From: Flavobacteriales bacterium UBA2669 | GTDB lineage: Bacteria > Bacteroidota > Bacteroidia > Flavobacteriales_E > Vicingaceae | Length of the DNA stretch: 64,000 nucleotides | Direction of reading: 5' to 3' | Assembly: GCA_002359215.1 (NCBI GenBank) | Contig: DEMN01000008.1 | Coordinates: 62,001 to 126,000 of the forward strand | Program-made: the position numbers and the translations under genes | The notes under the pieces: model-generated | What the model was told of the DNA's origin: nothing | What the model saw: the letters and a program-made list of their open reading frames with translations, nothing else | The model's database searches: none | Part shown: one piece after another, positions 18,573 through 26,793 of the stretch | How positions within the stretch are numbered: the stretch's first letter is position 1 | How the letters are laid out: the number at the start of each line of letters is the position of its first letter

Positions 18573-21263
18573 TCATCTAAGTAGCATTAAAGAGCCTCTA
18601 AAAGATTCTTTTTTAATCACTCCGCAATTATCAACCTCAATTGATATTAAATAAAAATAGGTGCCTTCTGGAACTTCGGAACCCGAAGTAGTCCTTCCAT
18701 TCCAACCATCATTTGTAATAGATTCGTAAATTAACATTCCCCATCGGTTAAATATTTTTACATCAATGGAAATATATTGCTCAATATTTAACCTAAATAA
18801 ATCATTAAATTGGTCATTGTTAGGTGTAAATACATTAGGTACTTGTATTGTATCTATAGCTAATTGGTTAACTTGTAAATTAACGGTAACAACACTATCA
18901 CATCCATTTTGAGATATTAGAGTATCCTGATAAGTACCTTCTTCAAACCTTAAAATTCCATTTATAATAGCACTGTCTCCTTCACATATCTCCATAAATT
19001 GATTGGTTTGGTATAATGACACAACTTGTAAATTAAGAATCACAAAACTATCGCAACCGTTAATTGTTTGCAAAGAATCTGTATAAGTTCCTCCAATACT
19101 ATGGTAAGCACCACCAATAAAAATACTATCTCCCTGACATATTTCCACATTAATATTATTATTATTATAATTAGCATTAACTATAAGGGTAGTAATGTTT
19201 ATACTGTCACATCCTAAGGCGGACTGAGCAGAATCTGTATAGATTCCTGAAGCATTTTGATAATTACCCTGTATTAAAACGCTATCTCCTTGACAAATAT
19301 TGACGGTTTGAGAATTTTGTATATTTGGTTGAACTTGTAAGTTCAATTCAAAGATACTATCACACCCTAGAGAAGTCTGCAATGAATCATAATAAATCCC
19401 CGAAATAGTGTGATAATTATTAGCAAATAAAATACTATCTCCTTGACAAATTTGTTGAGATTGAGCCATTAAATAGGATGGATTCACTACTAGGTTGGTA
19501 ACTAAAACACTATCGCAACCATTACTTGTTTGCAAAGAATCTGTATAAGTTCCCGATGTATTTTGGTAAGCACCTCCAATAAAAATACTATCCCCTTGAC
19601 ATATTTCCACATTATTACTATGATTATAATTGGTATCCACTACAAGCGTAGTTATGTTTATACTATCACACCCTAAAGTGGATTGAGAGGTATCAGAATA
19701 AATACCGGAAGTATTTTGATAATTACCCTGTATTAAAACGCTATCTCCTTGACAAATATGGACGGTTTGAGAATTTTGTATATTTGGTTGAACCTGTAAG
19801 TTCAATTCGAAAACACTATCACAGCCCAAAGCAGTTTGCAAAGAATCATAATAAACTCCTGAACTAGTGTAATAATTATTAGCAAATAAAACACTATCCC
19901 CTTGACAAATTTGTTGAGATTGAGTTATTAAATAAGATGGGTTTACAATTAAGTTAGTAACTATAATACTATCGCAACCATTAATTGTTTGCAAAGAATC
20001 TGTATAAGTTCCTCCAACATTTTGGTATGCACCACCTACGAAGATACTATCCCCTTGACATATTTCCACATTAATACTATTACTATAGGTGGGATAAATG
20101 GTTATCGGCAAAGTAAAAGAATCTGTACAGTTGGAACTATTAGTAACAACAAGAGTTACTTGATAAACTCCGGAAGATAAGTAGGTGTGAGTTGGATTTT
20201 GAGTGCCTACCAAAGAATCTCCATCTCCAAAATACCATGTTAAAGAAGTTATAGGGTTTCCAAAAGTGTTAGTAGAATCATAAAAATTTATCATTGAATT
20301 TACACACCCTGAATTATTGGAAAATCCAAAAGAAACATTGGGACAACAAATAGTAGAGGTACTAAATTCAAAAACATTTTGTGACCCTGGATAATTAACT
20401 TGTCCATTAACAATTGCATTAGAAAAAGTAACACTATTATTAGCAGCAACAATATCGTAAGATGCCAACGTGTCTATACAAAGAGATATAGTATCAGGAC
20501 ATGAATTAATGGTGAATGTTCCAAAAACATTATTATTAGCATTGTTAACTATGTTAAAGGTTAAAGAGTCGCAACCCAAACAAGCATCATTATTAGACAC
20601 ATAAAATTCCACTAAACCACTTCCATTATTGGTTGATGTAGCTTCAATAAACTTAATCTCTCCAAGCATCACATTATATAGGGAAGAAACAGAACTTGCA
20701 GATGTACTTGTCCATCCTATAGAAGAATTACAACTTCCAGTTGAAGTGTTATTATATACCCATGATTCTAAAACATTTAAGGTAATGGAGGTAATTCCAA
20801 ATTTAGGAAATGAAAAATACTTAAATTTAGCATTTGGTGAGGGTAGGCCCATCACTAAAGTATCGTAAAATGTAGTATTGCAAGTATTGGTTGTAATAAG
20901 AATTTTATTGAAAGGAGCGTCTCCACCGTTGTGAGGACTACAAGGTTGCCAGGCTACAAAACCTTGAATATTTTGAGGGGTGTTAAAGGTAAAGTTCCAA
21001 GGAGCAGTCGTTGCTGAGCCATTATTTAAATAAGTAGCATCAGAAATACTTGCGGGAGAAATATGGGTAACAGCAGCAGCTCCGGCAACAGTGGTAGGAA
21101 TTGCTGAAAGACCTGAATTATCTATACATTTTGTACTTGTAGAACCATAAAATGTTCCCACTATTCCTGTTGGAGTAATCAAATTTTGACCAAAGAGATT
21201 TGTTGTCAAAAAACAAAAGTTTAATACAGCTATTATCTTTATTTTAAATACAAGTATTTTCAC
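18573..21263 (-). CDS. Large secreted repeat protein with PKD domain and T9SS type B C-terminus
   Basis: 896 residues. The N-terminal hydrophobic segment is a signal peptide (KIIAVLNFCFLTTNLFGQ). Residues 30-300 are a beta-rich adhesin-like region. A PKD domain follows (LTWYFGDGDS ... NPTHTYLSSGVYQVTLVV). Then eight copies of a roughly 51-residue repeat centred on ICQGDS ... GCDS, most copies carrying two cysteines. The last 85 residues (VPNVFTPNNDQFNDLF, VKIFNRWGMLIYES, GTYFYLISI) are the gliding-motility-associated CHU_C domain, i.e. a T9SS type B signal. Expected at the cell surface, where such proteins act as adhesins or structural filaments; the ligand is unknown. Confidence 0.92.
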   Translation of the reverse strand: MKILVFKIKIIAVLNFCFLTTNLFGQNLITPTGIVGTFYGSTSTKCIDNSGLSAIPTTVAGAAAVTHISPASISDATYLNNGSATTAPWNFTFNTPQNIQGFVAWQPCSPHNGGDAPFNKILITTNTCNTTFYDTLVMGLPSPNAKFKYFSFPKFGITSITLNVLESWVYNNTSTGSCNSSIGWTSTSASSVSSLYNVMLGEIKFIEATSTNNGSGLVEFYVSNNDACLGCDSLTFNIVNNANNNVFGTFTINSCPDTISLCIDTLASYDIVAANNSVTFSNAIVNGQVNYPGSQNVFEFSTSTICCPNVSFGFSNNSGCVNSMINFYDSTNTFGNPITSLTWYFGDGDSLVGTQNPTHTYLSSGVYQVTLVVTNSSNCTDSFTLPITIYPTYSNSINVEICQGDSIFVGGAYQNVGGTYTDSLQTINGCDSIIVTNLIVNPSYLITQSQQICQGDSVLFANNYYTSSGVYYDSLQTALGCDSVFELNLQVQPNIQNSQTVHICQGDSVLIQGNYQNTSGIYSDTSQSTLGCDSINITTLVVDTNYNHSNNVEICQGDSIFIGGAYQNTSGTYTDSLQTSNGCDSVLVTNLVVNPSYLMAQSQQICQGDSILFANNYHTISGIYYDSLQTSLGCDSIFELNLQVQPNIQNSQTVNICQGDSVLIQGNYQNASGIYTDSAQSALGCDSINITTLIVNANYNNNNINVEICQGDSIFIGGAYHSIGGTYTDSLQTINGCDSFVILNLQVVSLYQTNQFMEICEGDSAIINGILRFEEGTYQDTLISQNGCDSVVTVNLQVNQLAIDTIQVPNVFTPNNDQFNDLFRLNIEQYISIDVKIFNRWGMLIYESITNDGWNGRTTSGSEVPEGTYFYLISIEVDNCGVIKKESFRGSLMLLR
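18866..20085 (-). repeat. Eight tandem ~153-bp coding repeats in a three-unit higher-order array
   Basis: Inside the surface protein gene. Units follow the order A-B-C-A-B-C-A-D, where A has EICQGDSIF-GGAY, B has QICQGDS-LFANNY and C has ICQGDSVLIQGNYQN. Matching A landmarks start near 20051, 19592 and 19130, a spacing of 459-462 bp, i.e. three units. B and C copies are nearly identical between blocks, so the three-unit block was duplicated recently. D (EICEGDSAIING) is the most divergent. Confidence 0.88.
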
Positions 21264-21296
21264 TATTAGTAACTTCTAAAATTAGCAAAACAACTC

Positions 21297-21304
21297 CAAA
21301 TATA
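21297..21304 (-). promoter_or_regulatory. -7 promoter box before the CHU_C surface protein
   Basis: TATATTTG on the minus strand, 33 bp before the ATG at 21263, fits TAnnTTTG. Confidence 0.5.
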
Positions 21305-21333
21305 GATAAATATCTATAATAAATACATTTTAT

Positions 21334-22002
21334 CTACTTCATCAACCTTAACGCTTCTTTTTTACTAAGTGTACTTAGGGCTGTATTTTCGGCAAAAGCT
21401 ATCACCCATTCAGGATTTGTTCTGCTATATTCTCGTAATATCCATCCAATAGCTTTATTAATAAAAAACTCCTTATTTCCTAGTAAAGCATTTATAGTAT
21501 TGCTAAGCAAAGTAGTGTTTATTTCTTTTTTGTATTTTAATTGAAATAATAAAGCACAACGTTGCAACCAAATATTACCAGATTCCAACCATTTAGTTAC
21601 ATAAATTCCTTTTTGTTCAGGGAATTTTTTAAAATAAGCCCCCATTAATTTAGCAGCAATAAAATCTACAGTATCCCACCAAGATTGATTAACAACCATA
21701 AATTCATAAAGCTCAATATCAGATTTTTCAACTTGTTTAGTATATTTAAAAGCCAATTCTTGAGCAAAATACAGACATTCTCGCTTGGGTTGCTTCCATA
21801 ATTCCGTAACTATAGCTTTTAATTCCTTTTTATCTGGAAGCATTTCTTTAGCTAAAAAAGCTTGTTGCAAAACTCTTCTTTCTGTTGTTTTTATACCAAA
21901 AAATGGAAACTGATTTCGCATATATGCAGATTGCTCTAATGCAATTTTATTATTTGCATTTAGCTTAAATTCTTTTATAAGTGTGATAATGTATGGGTGC
22001 AT
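21334..22002 (-). CDS. AlkD-like DNA alkylation repair protein
   Basis: 222 residues of helical HEAT-like repeats, the layout of the DNA alkylation repair (AlkC/AlkD) family. Family landmarks are MRNQFPFFGIKTTERR near the N-terminus, QSWWDTVDFIAAKLMG in the middle (the tryptophan and aspartate correspond to the lesion-facing residues of AlkD) and NKAIGWILREYSRTNP near the C-terminus. It excises positively charged alkylated bases such as 3-methyladenine or 7-methylguanine, acting on DNA in the cytosol. It stands alone, with its own promoter box. Confidence 0.88.
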   Translation of the reverse strand: MHPYIITLIKEFKLNANNKIALEQSAYMRNQFPFFGIKTTERRVLQQAFLAKEMLPDKKELKAIVTELWKQPKRECLYFAQELAFKYTKQVEKSDIELYEFMVVNQSWWDTVDFIAAKLMGAYFKKFPEQKGIYVTKWLESGNIWLQRCALLFQLKYKKEINTTLLSNTINALLGNKEFFINKAIGWILREYSRTNPEWVIAFAENTALSTLSKKEALRLMK

Positions 22003-22022
22003 ATAAATAAAGATTGAATGAT

Positions 22023-22030
22023 CAAAAATA
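22023..22030 (-). promoter_or_regulatory. -7 promoter box before the AlkD-like gene
   Basis: TATTTTTG on the minus strand, 20 bp before the ATG at 22002, fits TAnnTTTG. Confidence 0.45.
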
Positions 22031-22151
22031 TTCTTTTTATCAATACAATTTTATAAAGATTTCAAAATGCTACTGTTTATAACTCATAAGAATTGTGTAA
22101 CTTTTTTCGTTGAATTACCCCTAACATTGTAATTGATATAAACTAATTGCC

Positions 22152-23159
22152 ATGACTTTAAAAAAACAATCAATTATAGCTATTTTATGTGTAGGAGTGC
22201 TTTTTTCCTGTGTTCCGGCTAGAAAATATGAAGAATTAAAATCTAAACAAACTGCTTGTTTGGAAGAAAATAGTGCTTTAAAAGCTCAAAATCAGGATTT
22301 AGAAGAGAAAAATAAAGAATTGTTAGCTTCTGTTGATAAGATGCGTAAGGAAAAAGATGCTTTAGAAAATGATATTAAAGTTTTAGAAAAGTCATTAGAC
22401 CAAATGACGACTAATTATGACAATGTAAACAAAACATACCAATTATTGTTAGATAAAAACAACGAGCTGTTAGCAGGAAACAAATCTGCAACAGAGCAAC
22501 TAATGAAACAATTACAAAAGACACAAGAAGAATTACAAGCTCAGGAAGATGCGTTAAGAGCGTTAGAAGGAACTTTACAGGCTAAACAAGCTAAATTAGA
22601 ACAACTTACGGTAGATTTAGAAGCTCGTGAAAAACGTGTTAACGAATTAGAAGCGATGATTAGCAGGCAGGATTCGTTAGTAAATGCACTTAAAAATAAA
22701 GTGAAAGAAGCATTATTAGGTTTTGAAAATAACGGACTTACCATTGAACAAAAAAATGGAAAAGTGTATGTTTCTTTAGATGAAAGTTTATTATTTGCTT
22801 CAGGTAGTTATACTGTTGGCGAAAGAGGTGTAGATGCTTTGAAAAAATTAGCTAAGGTATTAGAACAAAACCAAGACATTAATATTTTGGTAGAAGGACA
22901 TACGGATAATGTACCTTTAAAAGGTTCGGGAGATATTAAAGATAATTGGGATTTGAGTGTGAAAAGAGCTACATCGGTAGTTAAAATTATAACCACTAAC
23001 AGCAATGTAAATCCTAAAAGATTAACTGCTGCCGGAAGAAGTGAATATTTGCCTCTAGATACTTCTAATAGTGCTGAAGGAAGGAAGAAGAATAGAAGAA
23101 TTGAAGTTATTCTTACTCCAAAATTAGATGAATTGTTTGAGTTGCTTGAAGCAAATTAA
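22152..23159 (+). CDS. OmpA-family peptidoglycan-binding lipoprotein with coiled coil
   Basis: 335 residues. A lipoprotein signal ends at Cys20 (VLFSC). Residues 25-185 form a long charged coiled coil with heptad pattern. Residues 200-330 are an OmpA-like domain with ILVEGHTDNVPLKG and LTAAGRSEYLPLDTSNSAEGRKKNRRIEV, which binds diaminopimelate of peptidoglycan. It should span from the outer membrane to the cell wall. The gene is monocistronic, closed by a strong hairpin terminator shared with rlmN. Confidence 0.9.
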   Translation: MTLKKQSIIAILCVGVLFSCVPARKYEELKSKQTACLEENSALKAQNQDLEEKNKELLASVDKMRKEKDALENDIKVLEKSLDQMTTNYDNVNKTYQLLLDKNNELLAGNKSATEQLMKQLQKTQEELQAQEDALRALEGTLQAKQAKLEQLTVDLEAREKRVNELEAMISRQDSLVNALKNKVKEALLGFENNGLTIEQKNGKVYVSLDESLLFASGSYTVGERGVDALKKLAKVLEQNQDINILVEGHTDNVPLKGSGDIKDNWDLSVKRATSVVKIITTNSNVNPKRLTAAGRSEYLPLDTSNSAEGRKKNRRIEVILTPKLDELFELLEAN

Positions 23160-23176
23160 ACTTTTTTAGTTATTTC

Positions 23177-23217
23177 CAAACCTAACAGGCTTCAAAAACT
23201 TGTTAGGTTTGCTTTTT
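23177..23217. terminator. Bidirectional terminator between the OmpA-like gene and rlmN
   Basis: An 11-bp perfect stem, CAAACCTAACA (23177-23187) and TGTTAGGTTTG (23201-23211), followed by CTTTTTTAA on the plus strand. The right arm contains the rlmN stop codon, and A-rich sequence before the left arm gives a T-run on the minus strand too. Confidence 0.8.
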
Positions 23218-24267
23218 TAATGCTGCTTTGTTTTTATTTGCCAATTGTCCGCATGCTGCGTCAATATCTTTTCCTCTACTTCTTCTCACATTTACAATTA
23301 GGTGATATCTGTCTTCTAAAAATCGGGCAAACTCATCTGTTTTTTTTGCATCTGCTTTTTGAAAATCAGCATCATCAATAGGGTTGTATTCTATAATATT
23401 AATTTTACACGGAACTACTTTACAGAATTCGGCTAATTCTCTAGCATCTTCTAAACTATCATTAAAATCTTTAAAAATAATGTATTCAAAAGTTACTCTT
23501 GTGCCTGTTCTTTCATGAAAATATATTAATGCTTCTTTCAGAATTACTAATGAGTTCTGCTCGTTAATAGGCATTATTTTACTTCTTTTTTCGTCATTGG
23601 CAGCATGTAGCGATAATGCCAAATTGAATTTCACTTCATCATCACCTAATTTTTTTATCATTTTGGCAATACCGGCAGTAGAAACAGTAATACGTTTGGG
23701 AGACATTCCTAACCCTTCGTTACTAGTAATTTTTTCTATGGAATCTAATACATTTCTATAATTTAATAAAGGTTCTCCCATACCCATATATACAATGTTA
23801 GTAAGCGGAGTGTTGTATTTTTCTTCAGCTTGTTTTTTAATTAATGCTACTTGGTCAAAAATTTCATCCGCTTCAATATTTCTTAGTCTGTCTAATTTAC
23901 CTGTAGCACAAAAAGCACATGTCAAACTACATCCCACTTGTGATGAAATACAAGCTGTCATTCTTTTGGGTGTAGGAATTAAAACGCCTTCAACAATGTT
24001 TCCATCATGCAATTTAAACGCATTTTTGATGGTTCTATCGGTACTTATTTGTTCTTCGCTGGTAGTAATGGCATTAATAACGAAGTTATCTTGTAATAAC
24101 TGTCTTATAGGAAAAGAAAGATTGGTCATTTCATTAAAAGAAACAGCATGTTTTTTCCACAACCATTCGTAAACTTGTTTAGCTCTAAATGCTTGTTCAC
24201 CATGCGTTTTAAAGAATTCAACTATTTCTTCTTTAGAAAAATGTCGTATGTTTTGTTTTTTTGTCAT
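23203..24267 (-). CDS. rlmN: Dual-specificity RNA methyltransferase RlmN
   Basis: Methylates C2 of A2503 in 23S rRNA and of A37 in some tRNAs. 354 residues. Radical SAM cluster cysteines are Cys113, Cys117 and Cys120 (CSLTCAFC); Cys106 (TACISSQ) precedes them by the same 7 residues as the catalytic partner cysteine in E. coli, and the methyl-carrying cysteine is Cys339 in DAACGQLA. GMGEPLLNY and ITVSTAGI are present as in the family. The stop codon is embedded in the terminator hairpin. Confidence 0.96.
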   Translation of the reverse strand: MTKKQNIRHFSKEEIVEFFKTHGEQAFRAKQVYEWLWKKHAVSFNEMTNLSFPIRQLLQDNFVINAITTSEEQISTDRTIKNAFKLHDGNIVEGVLIPTPKRMTACISSQVGCSLTCAFCATGKLDRLRNIEADEIFDQVALIKKQAEEKYNTPLTNIVYMGMGEPLLNYRNVLDSIEKITSNEGLGMSPKRITVSTAGIAKMIKKLGDDEVKFNLALSLHAANDEKRSKIMPINEQNSLVILKEALIYFHERTGTRVTFEYIIFKDFNDSLEDARELAEFCKVVPCKINIIEYNPIDDADFQKADAKKTDEFARFLEDRYHLIVNVRRSRGKDIDAACGQLANKNKAALKKQT

Positions 24268-24275
24268 AAGGACAG

Positions 24276-24283
24276 CAAAGTTA
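24276..24283 (-). promoter_or_regulatory. -7 promoter box before rlmN
   Basis: TAACTTTG on the minus strand, 8 bp before the ATG at 24267. The leader would be only a few bases. Confidence 0.5.
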
Positions 24284-24353
24284 ATTTAATTAATTGATGC
24301 AGTTTTAAATAAGCTAAAAACATTATTTTTGAAATCCTTTATTATCTCTATAA

Positions 24354-25460
24354 ATGAATAACCAACTGCTTCATAATATAGCCATTACCTGCCTTCCGAA
24401 TATAGGAGCCATAACTGCCAAAAAACTTATTGCCTATTGTGGAAGTACCGAAAAGGTGTTTTCTGAGAAAAAAACGACATTAGAAAAAATTCCCGGTATT
24501 GGTAAAATGAATGCACAACATATTTTTAGCAATAAAAAAGAAGCATTAGGAATGGCTGAGAAAGAACTAAAGCTTATTGAAAAAAATAAGATAACTCCCA
24601 TTTTCTTTTTAGACAAAACTTATCCTAAAAGACTTACTCATTGTGAAGATAGTCCTATTATACTTTACACTAAAGGCAATATGGATTTGAATGCCCAAAA
24701 AGTAATTAGTATTGTTGGAACAAGAAATGCTACCGATTACGGTAAAGAATTTTGTGAAAAATTGATTGCTGATTTAGCTCCTCACCAACCGTTAATTGTA
24801 AGTGGTTTAGCTTTTGGAATTGACATTTGTGCACACAAAACAGCTATGCAATATCAACTTCCTACTGTTGCAGCATTAGCTCATGGGTTGGATAGAGTTT
24901 ACCCCAATCAACATGGAATTATTGCTAAACAAATGCAAGAAAATGGAGGCATTATTTCTGAGTTTACAAATGAAACTAATCCAGATAGAGAAAATTTTCC
25001 AAAAAGAAACAGAATAGTGGCTGGAATGTCTGATTTAACGATAGTGGTAGAGTCTAGTAAAAAAGGAGGATCTTTAATTACTGCTGATTTAGCCAATCAA
25101 TATAACCGAGATGTTTTTGCTTTACCCGGCAGACTAAATGATGAATATTCTGAAGGATGTAACTGGCTGATAAAAACCAATAAAGCGGCTTTAATACAAT
25201 CAGCTAAAGATATTGAGTACATTATGGGCTGGCAAGCTACTACTGACAAGAAAACTGCCAGTCAAACTAAGCTTTTTGTTGAATTAAGTGATGAAGAAAA
25301 AACCATAGCAAATATACTTTCGGTAACAGATAAAATGGCTATTGACAACATTGCTTTAAAATCGGAACTTCCTATGAGTAAAACAGCTGCTTTACTATTA
25401 AACTTAGAATTTAATGGCATTGTAAAATCCTATCCCGGGAAAATGTATAAGTTGGTGTAG
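24354..25460 (+). CDS. dprA: DNA-processing protein DprA
   Basis: 368 residues. Loads RecA on incoming single-stranded DNA during natural transformation. An N-terminal helix-hairpin-helix stretch (IPGIGKMNAQHI) is followed by the Rossmann-like DprA core: SIVGTRNATDYGKEF, VSGLAFGIDICAHKTA, ALAHGLDRVYPNQH, SEFTNETNPDRENFPKRNRIVAGMSD and VFALPGRLNDEYSEGCNWLI. The C-terminal 60 residues look like the winged-helix domain. No other competence gene is visible in the window. A TATTTTTG promoter-like box is at 24324-24331. Confidence 0.95.
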   Translation: MNNQLLHNIAITCLPNIGAITAKKLIAYCGSTEKVFSEKKTTLEKIPGIGKMNAQHIFSNKKEALGMAEKELKLIEKNKITPIFFLDKTYPKRLTHCEDSPIILYTKGNMDLNAQKVISIVGTRNATDYGKEFCEKLIADLAPHQPLIVSGLAFGIDICAHKTAMQYQLPTVAALAHGLDRVYPNQHGIIAKQMQENGGIISEFTNETNPDRENFPKRNRIVAGMSDLTIVVESSKKGGSLITADLANQYNRDVFALPGRLNDEYSEGCNWLIKTNKAALIQSAKDIEYIMGWQATTDKKTASQTKLFVELSDEEKTIANILSVTDKMAIDNIALKSELPMSKTAALLLNLEFNGIVKSYPGKMYKLV

Positions 25461-25508
25461 TATGTTGGCTGTCTGTCTATCGGTTTACAGTTAATTGACA
25501 ACTGATAA

Positions 25509-26636
25509 TCAATAATTAATTACCTGTTGTTCCATATTTTTTGGAAGTTCTCTTTCTTCATATTGTTGTGTTCTCAGTTGAGGTTCAAACCCAGCTTCTT
25601 TTATGGCTTTTTGGATGCCATCAGCAGTAAACCTGTGAGGAGCTCCTGCAGCAGAAACTACATTTTCTTCAATCATAATAGAGCCAAAATCATTAGCTCC
25701 TGCATGCAAACAAATTTGTGCTGTTTTTTCTCCTACTGTTAGCCAAGAAGCTTGAATATTTTCAATATTTGGTAACATAATTCTACTTAGAGCAATCATT
25801 CTAATGTATTCATCATCAGTAACGTTATTAGAAACACCTTTTACTCTTTTTAATAAAGTTCCATCATCCATAAATGGCCATGGAATAAAAGCAATAAAAC
25901 CTTTAGCGTCAGCAGGTTTTTCTGCTTGCACTTCTCTCAACCAAACTAAATGTTCAAAACGTTCTTCTATGGTTTCTATATGTCCAAACATCATCGTTGC
26001 AGATGTTGTAATGTTTAACTGATGAGCGGCACGCATTACATCTAACCATTCTCTTCCGGTACATTTTCCTTTAGAAATTAATCGTCTTACCCTATCGTTT
26101 AATATTTCTGCTCCTGCTCCTGGTAAAGAGTCTAAACCAGCTTCTTTTAATGCTTTTAAGACTTCTGTATGAGATAATCCTTCTAGTTTGCTTATATGAG
26201 CAATTTCAGGTGGACCTAAAGCGTGTAATTTAATATTAGGAAACATTTCTTTAATACCTCTAAAAGTATCACAGTAAAATTTTAATCCTAAGTCTGGATG
26301 GTGTCCCCCTTGTAACAACAACTGTTCTCCGCCATAACGTATGGTTTCTTCAATTTTAATTTTATATTCTTCCAAAGAAGTGATATAAGCTTCATCATGC
26401 CCGGGAATTCTGTAAAAGTTACAAAACTTACAATTAGCTATACAAACATTAGTAGTATTTAAGTTCCTGTCAATTATCCAAGTAACTTTATTGGAGTTAT
26501 TTTTCTTTTCTTTTCGCAATTCATGGGCTACCAACATTAGTTCAGCTGTCGGGGCGTTTTTAAAAAGGAAAATACCTTCTTCTGATGTTAAAAATTCAGA
26601 TTGAAGTGCTTTTTCTAAGAGTTGTGCTGTTTGCAT
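25509..26636 (-). CDS. mqnC: Cyclic dehypoxanthinyl futalosine synthase
   Basis: 375 residues. Radical SAM enzyme of the futalosine route to menaquinone; it cyclises dehypoxanthine futalosine. The cluster motif CxxxCxxC is at Cys65, Cys69 and Cys72 (CIANCKFC). Segments LLLQGGHHPDLGL, HALGPPEIAHI, LPGAGAEILNDRVR, TTSATMMFGHIET and FIAFIPWPF agree with MqnC rather than with the paralogues MqnE or CofH, which I judge from memory. It implies menaquinone respiration by the alternative pathway; the other mqn genes are elsewhere. Confidence 0.88.
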   Translation of the reverse strand: MQTAQLLEKALQSEFLTSEEGIFLFKNAPTAELMLVAHELRKEKKNNSNKVTWIIDRNLNTTNVCIANCKFCNFYRIPGHDEAYITSLEEYKIKIEETIRYGGEQLLLQGGHHPDLGLKFYCDTFRGIKEMFPNIKLHALGPPEIAHISKLEGLSHTEVLKALKEAGLDSLPGAGAEILNDRVRRLISKGKCTGREWLDVMRAAHQLNITTSATMMFGHIETIEERFEHLVWLREVQAEKPADAKGFIAFIPWPFMDDGTLLKRVKGVSNNVTDDEYIRMIALSRIMLPNIENIQASWLTVGEKTAQICLHAGANDFGSIMIEENVVSAAGAPHRFTADGIQKAIKEAGFEPQLRTQQYEERELPKNMEQQVINY

Positions 26637-26664
26637 TAAATATATATCATAAGGGTGATAGAAA

Positions 26665-26672
26665 CAAAATTA
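26665..26672 (-). promoter_or_regulatory. -7 promoter box before mqnC
   Basis: TAATTTTG on the minus strand, 28 bp before the ATG at 26636, fits TAnnTTTG. Confidence 0.45.
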
Positions 26673-26793
26673 CACATAAAACTAGAAGACAAAAGTTTCT
26701 TACCTAAAAAAACCAGGCTTTTGATTTTTGAATTGCATAAGGGTTAGTACTAACGAAAAGAACACTTATACTCATATCTTTCTTAATTTTTGC

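Noticed and set aside
18866..20085. Regularly spaced repeats that could suggest a CRISPR array
   Set aside because: The repeats are ~153 bp, in frame, and encode the ICQGDS modules of a surface protein; no short repeat-spacer pattern.
26743..26754. Perfect 12-bp palindrome GTTAGTACTAAC upstream of mqnC and after a T9SS gene
   Set aside because: Single short palindrome with no T-run and no second copy seen; not enough to call an operator.
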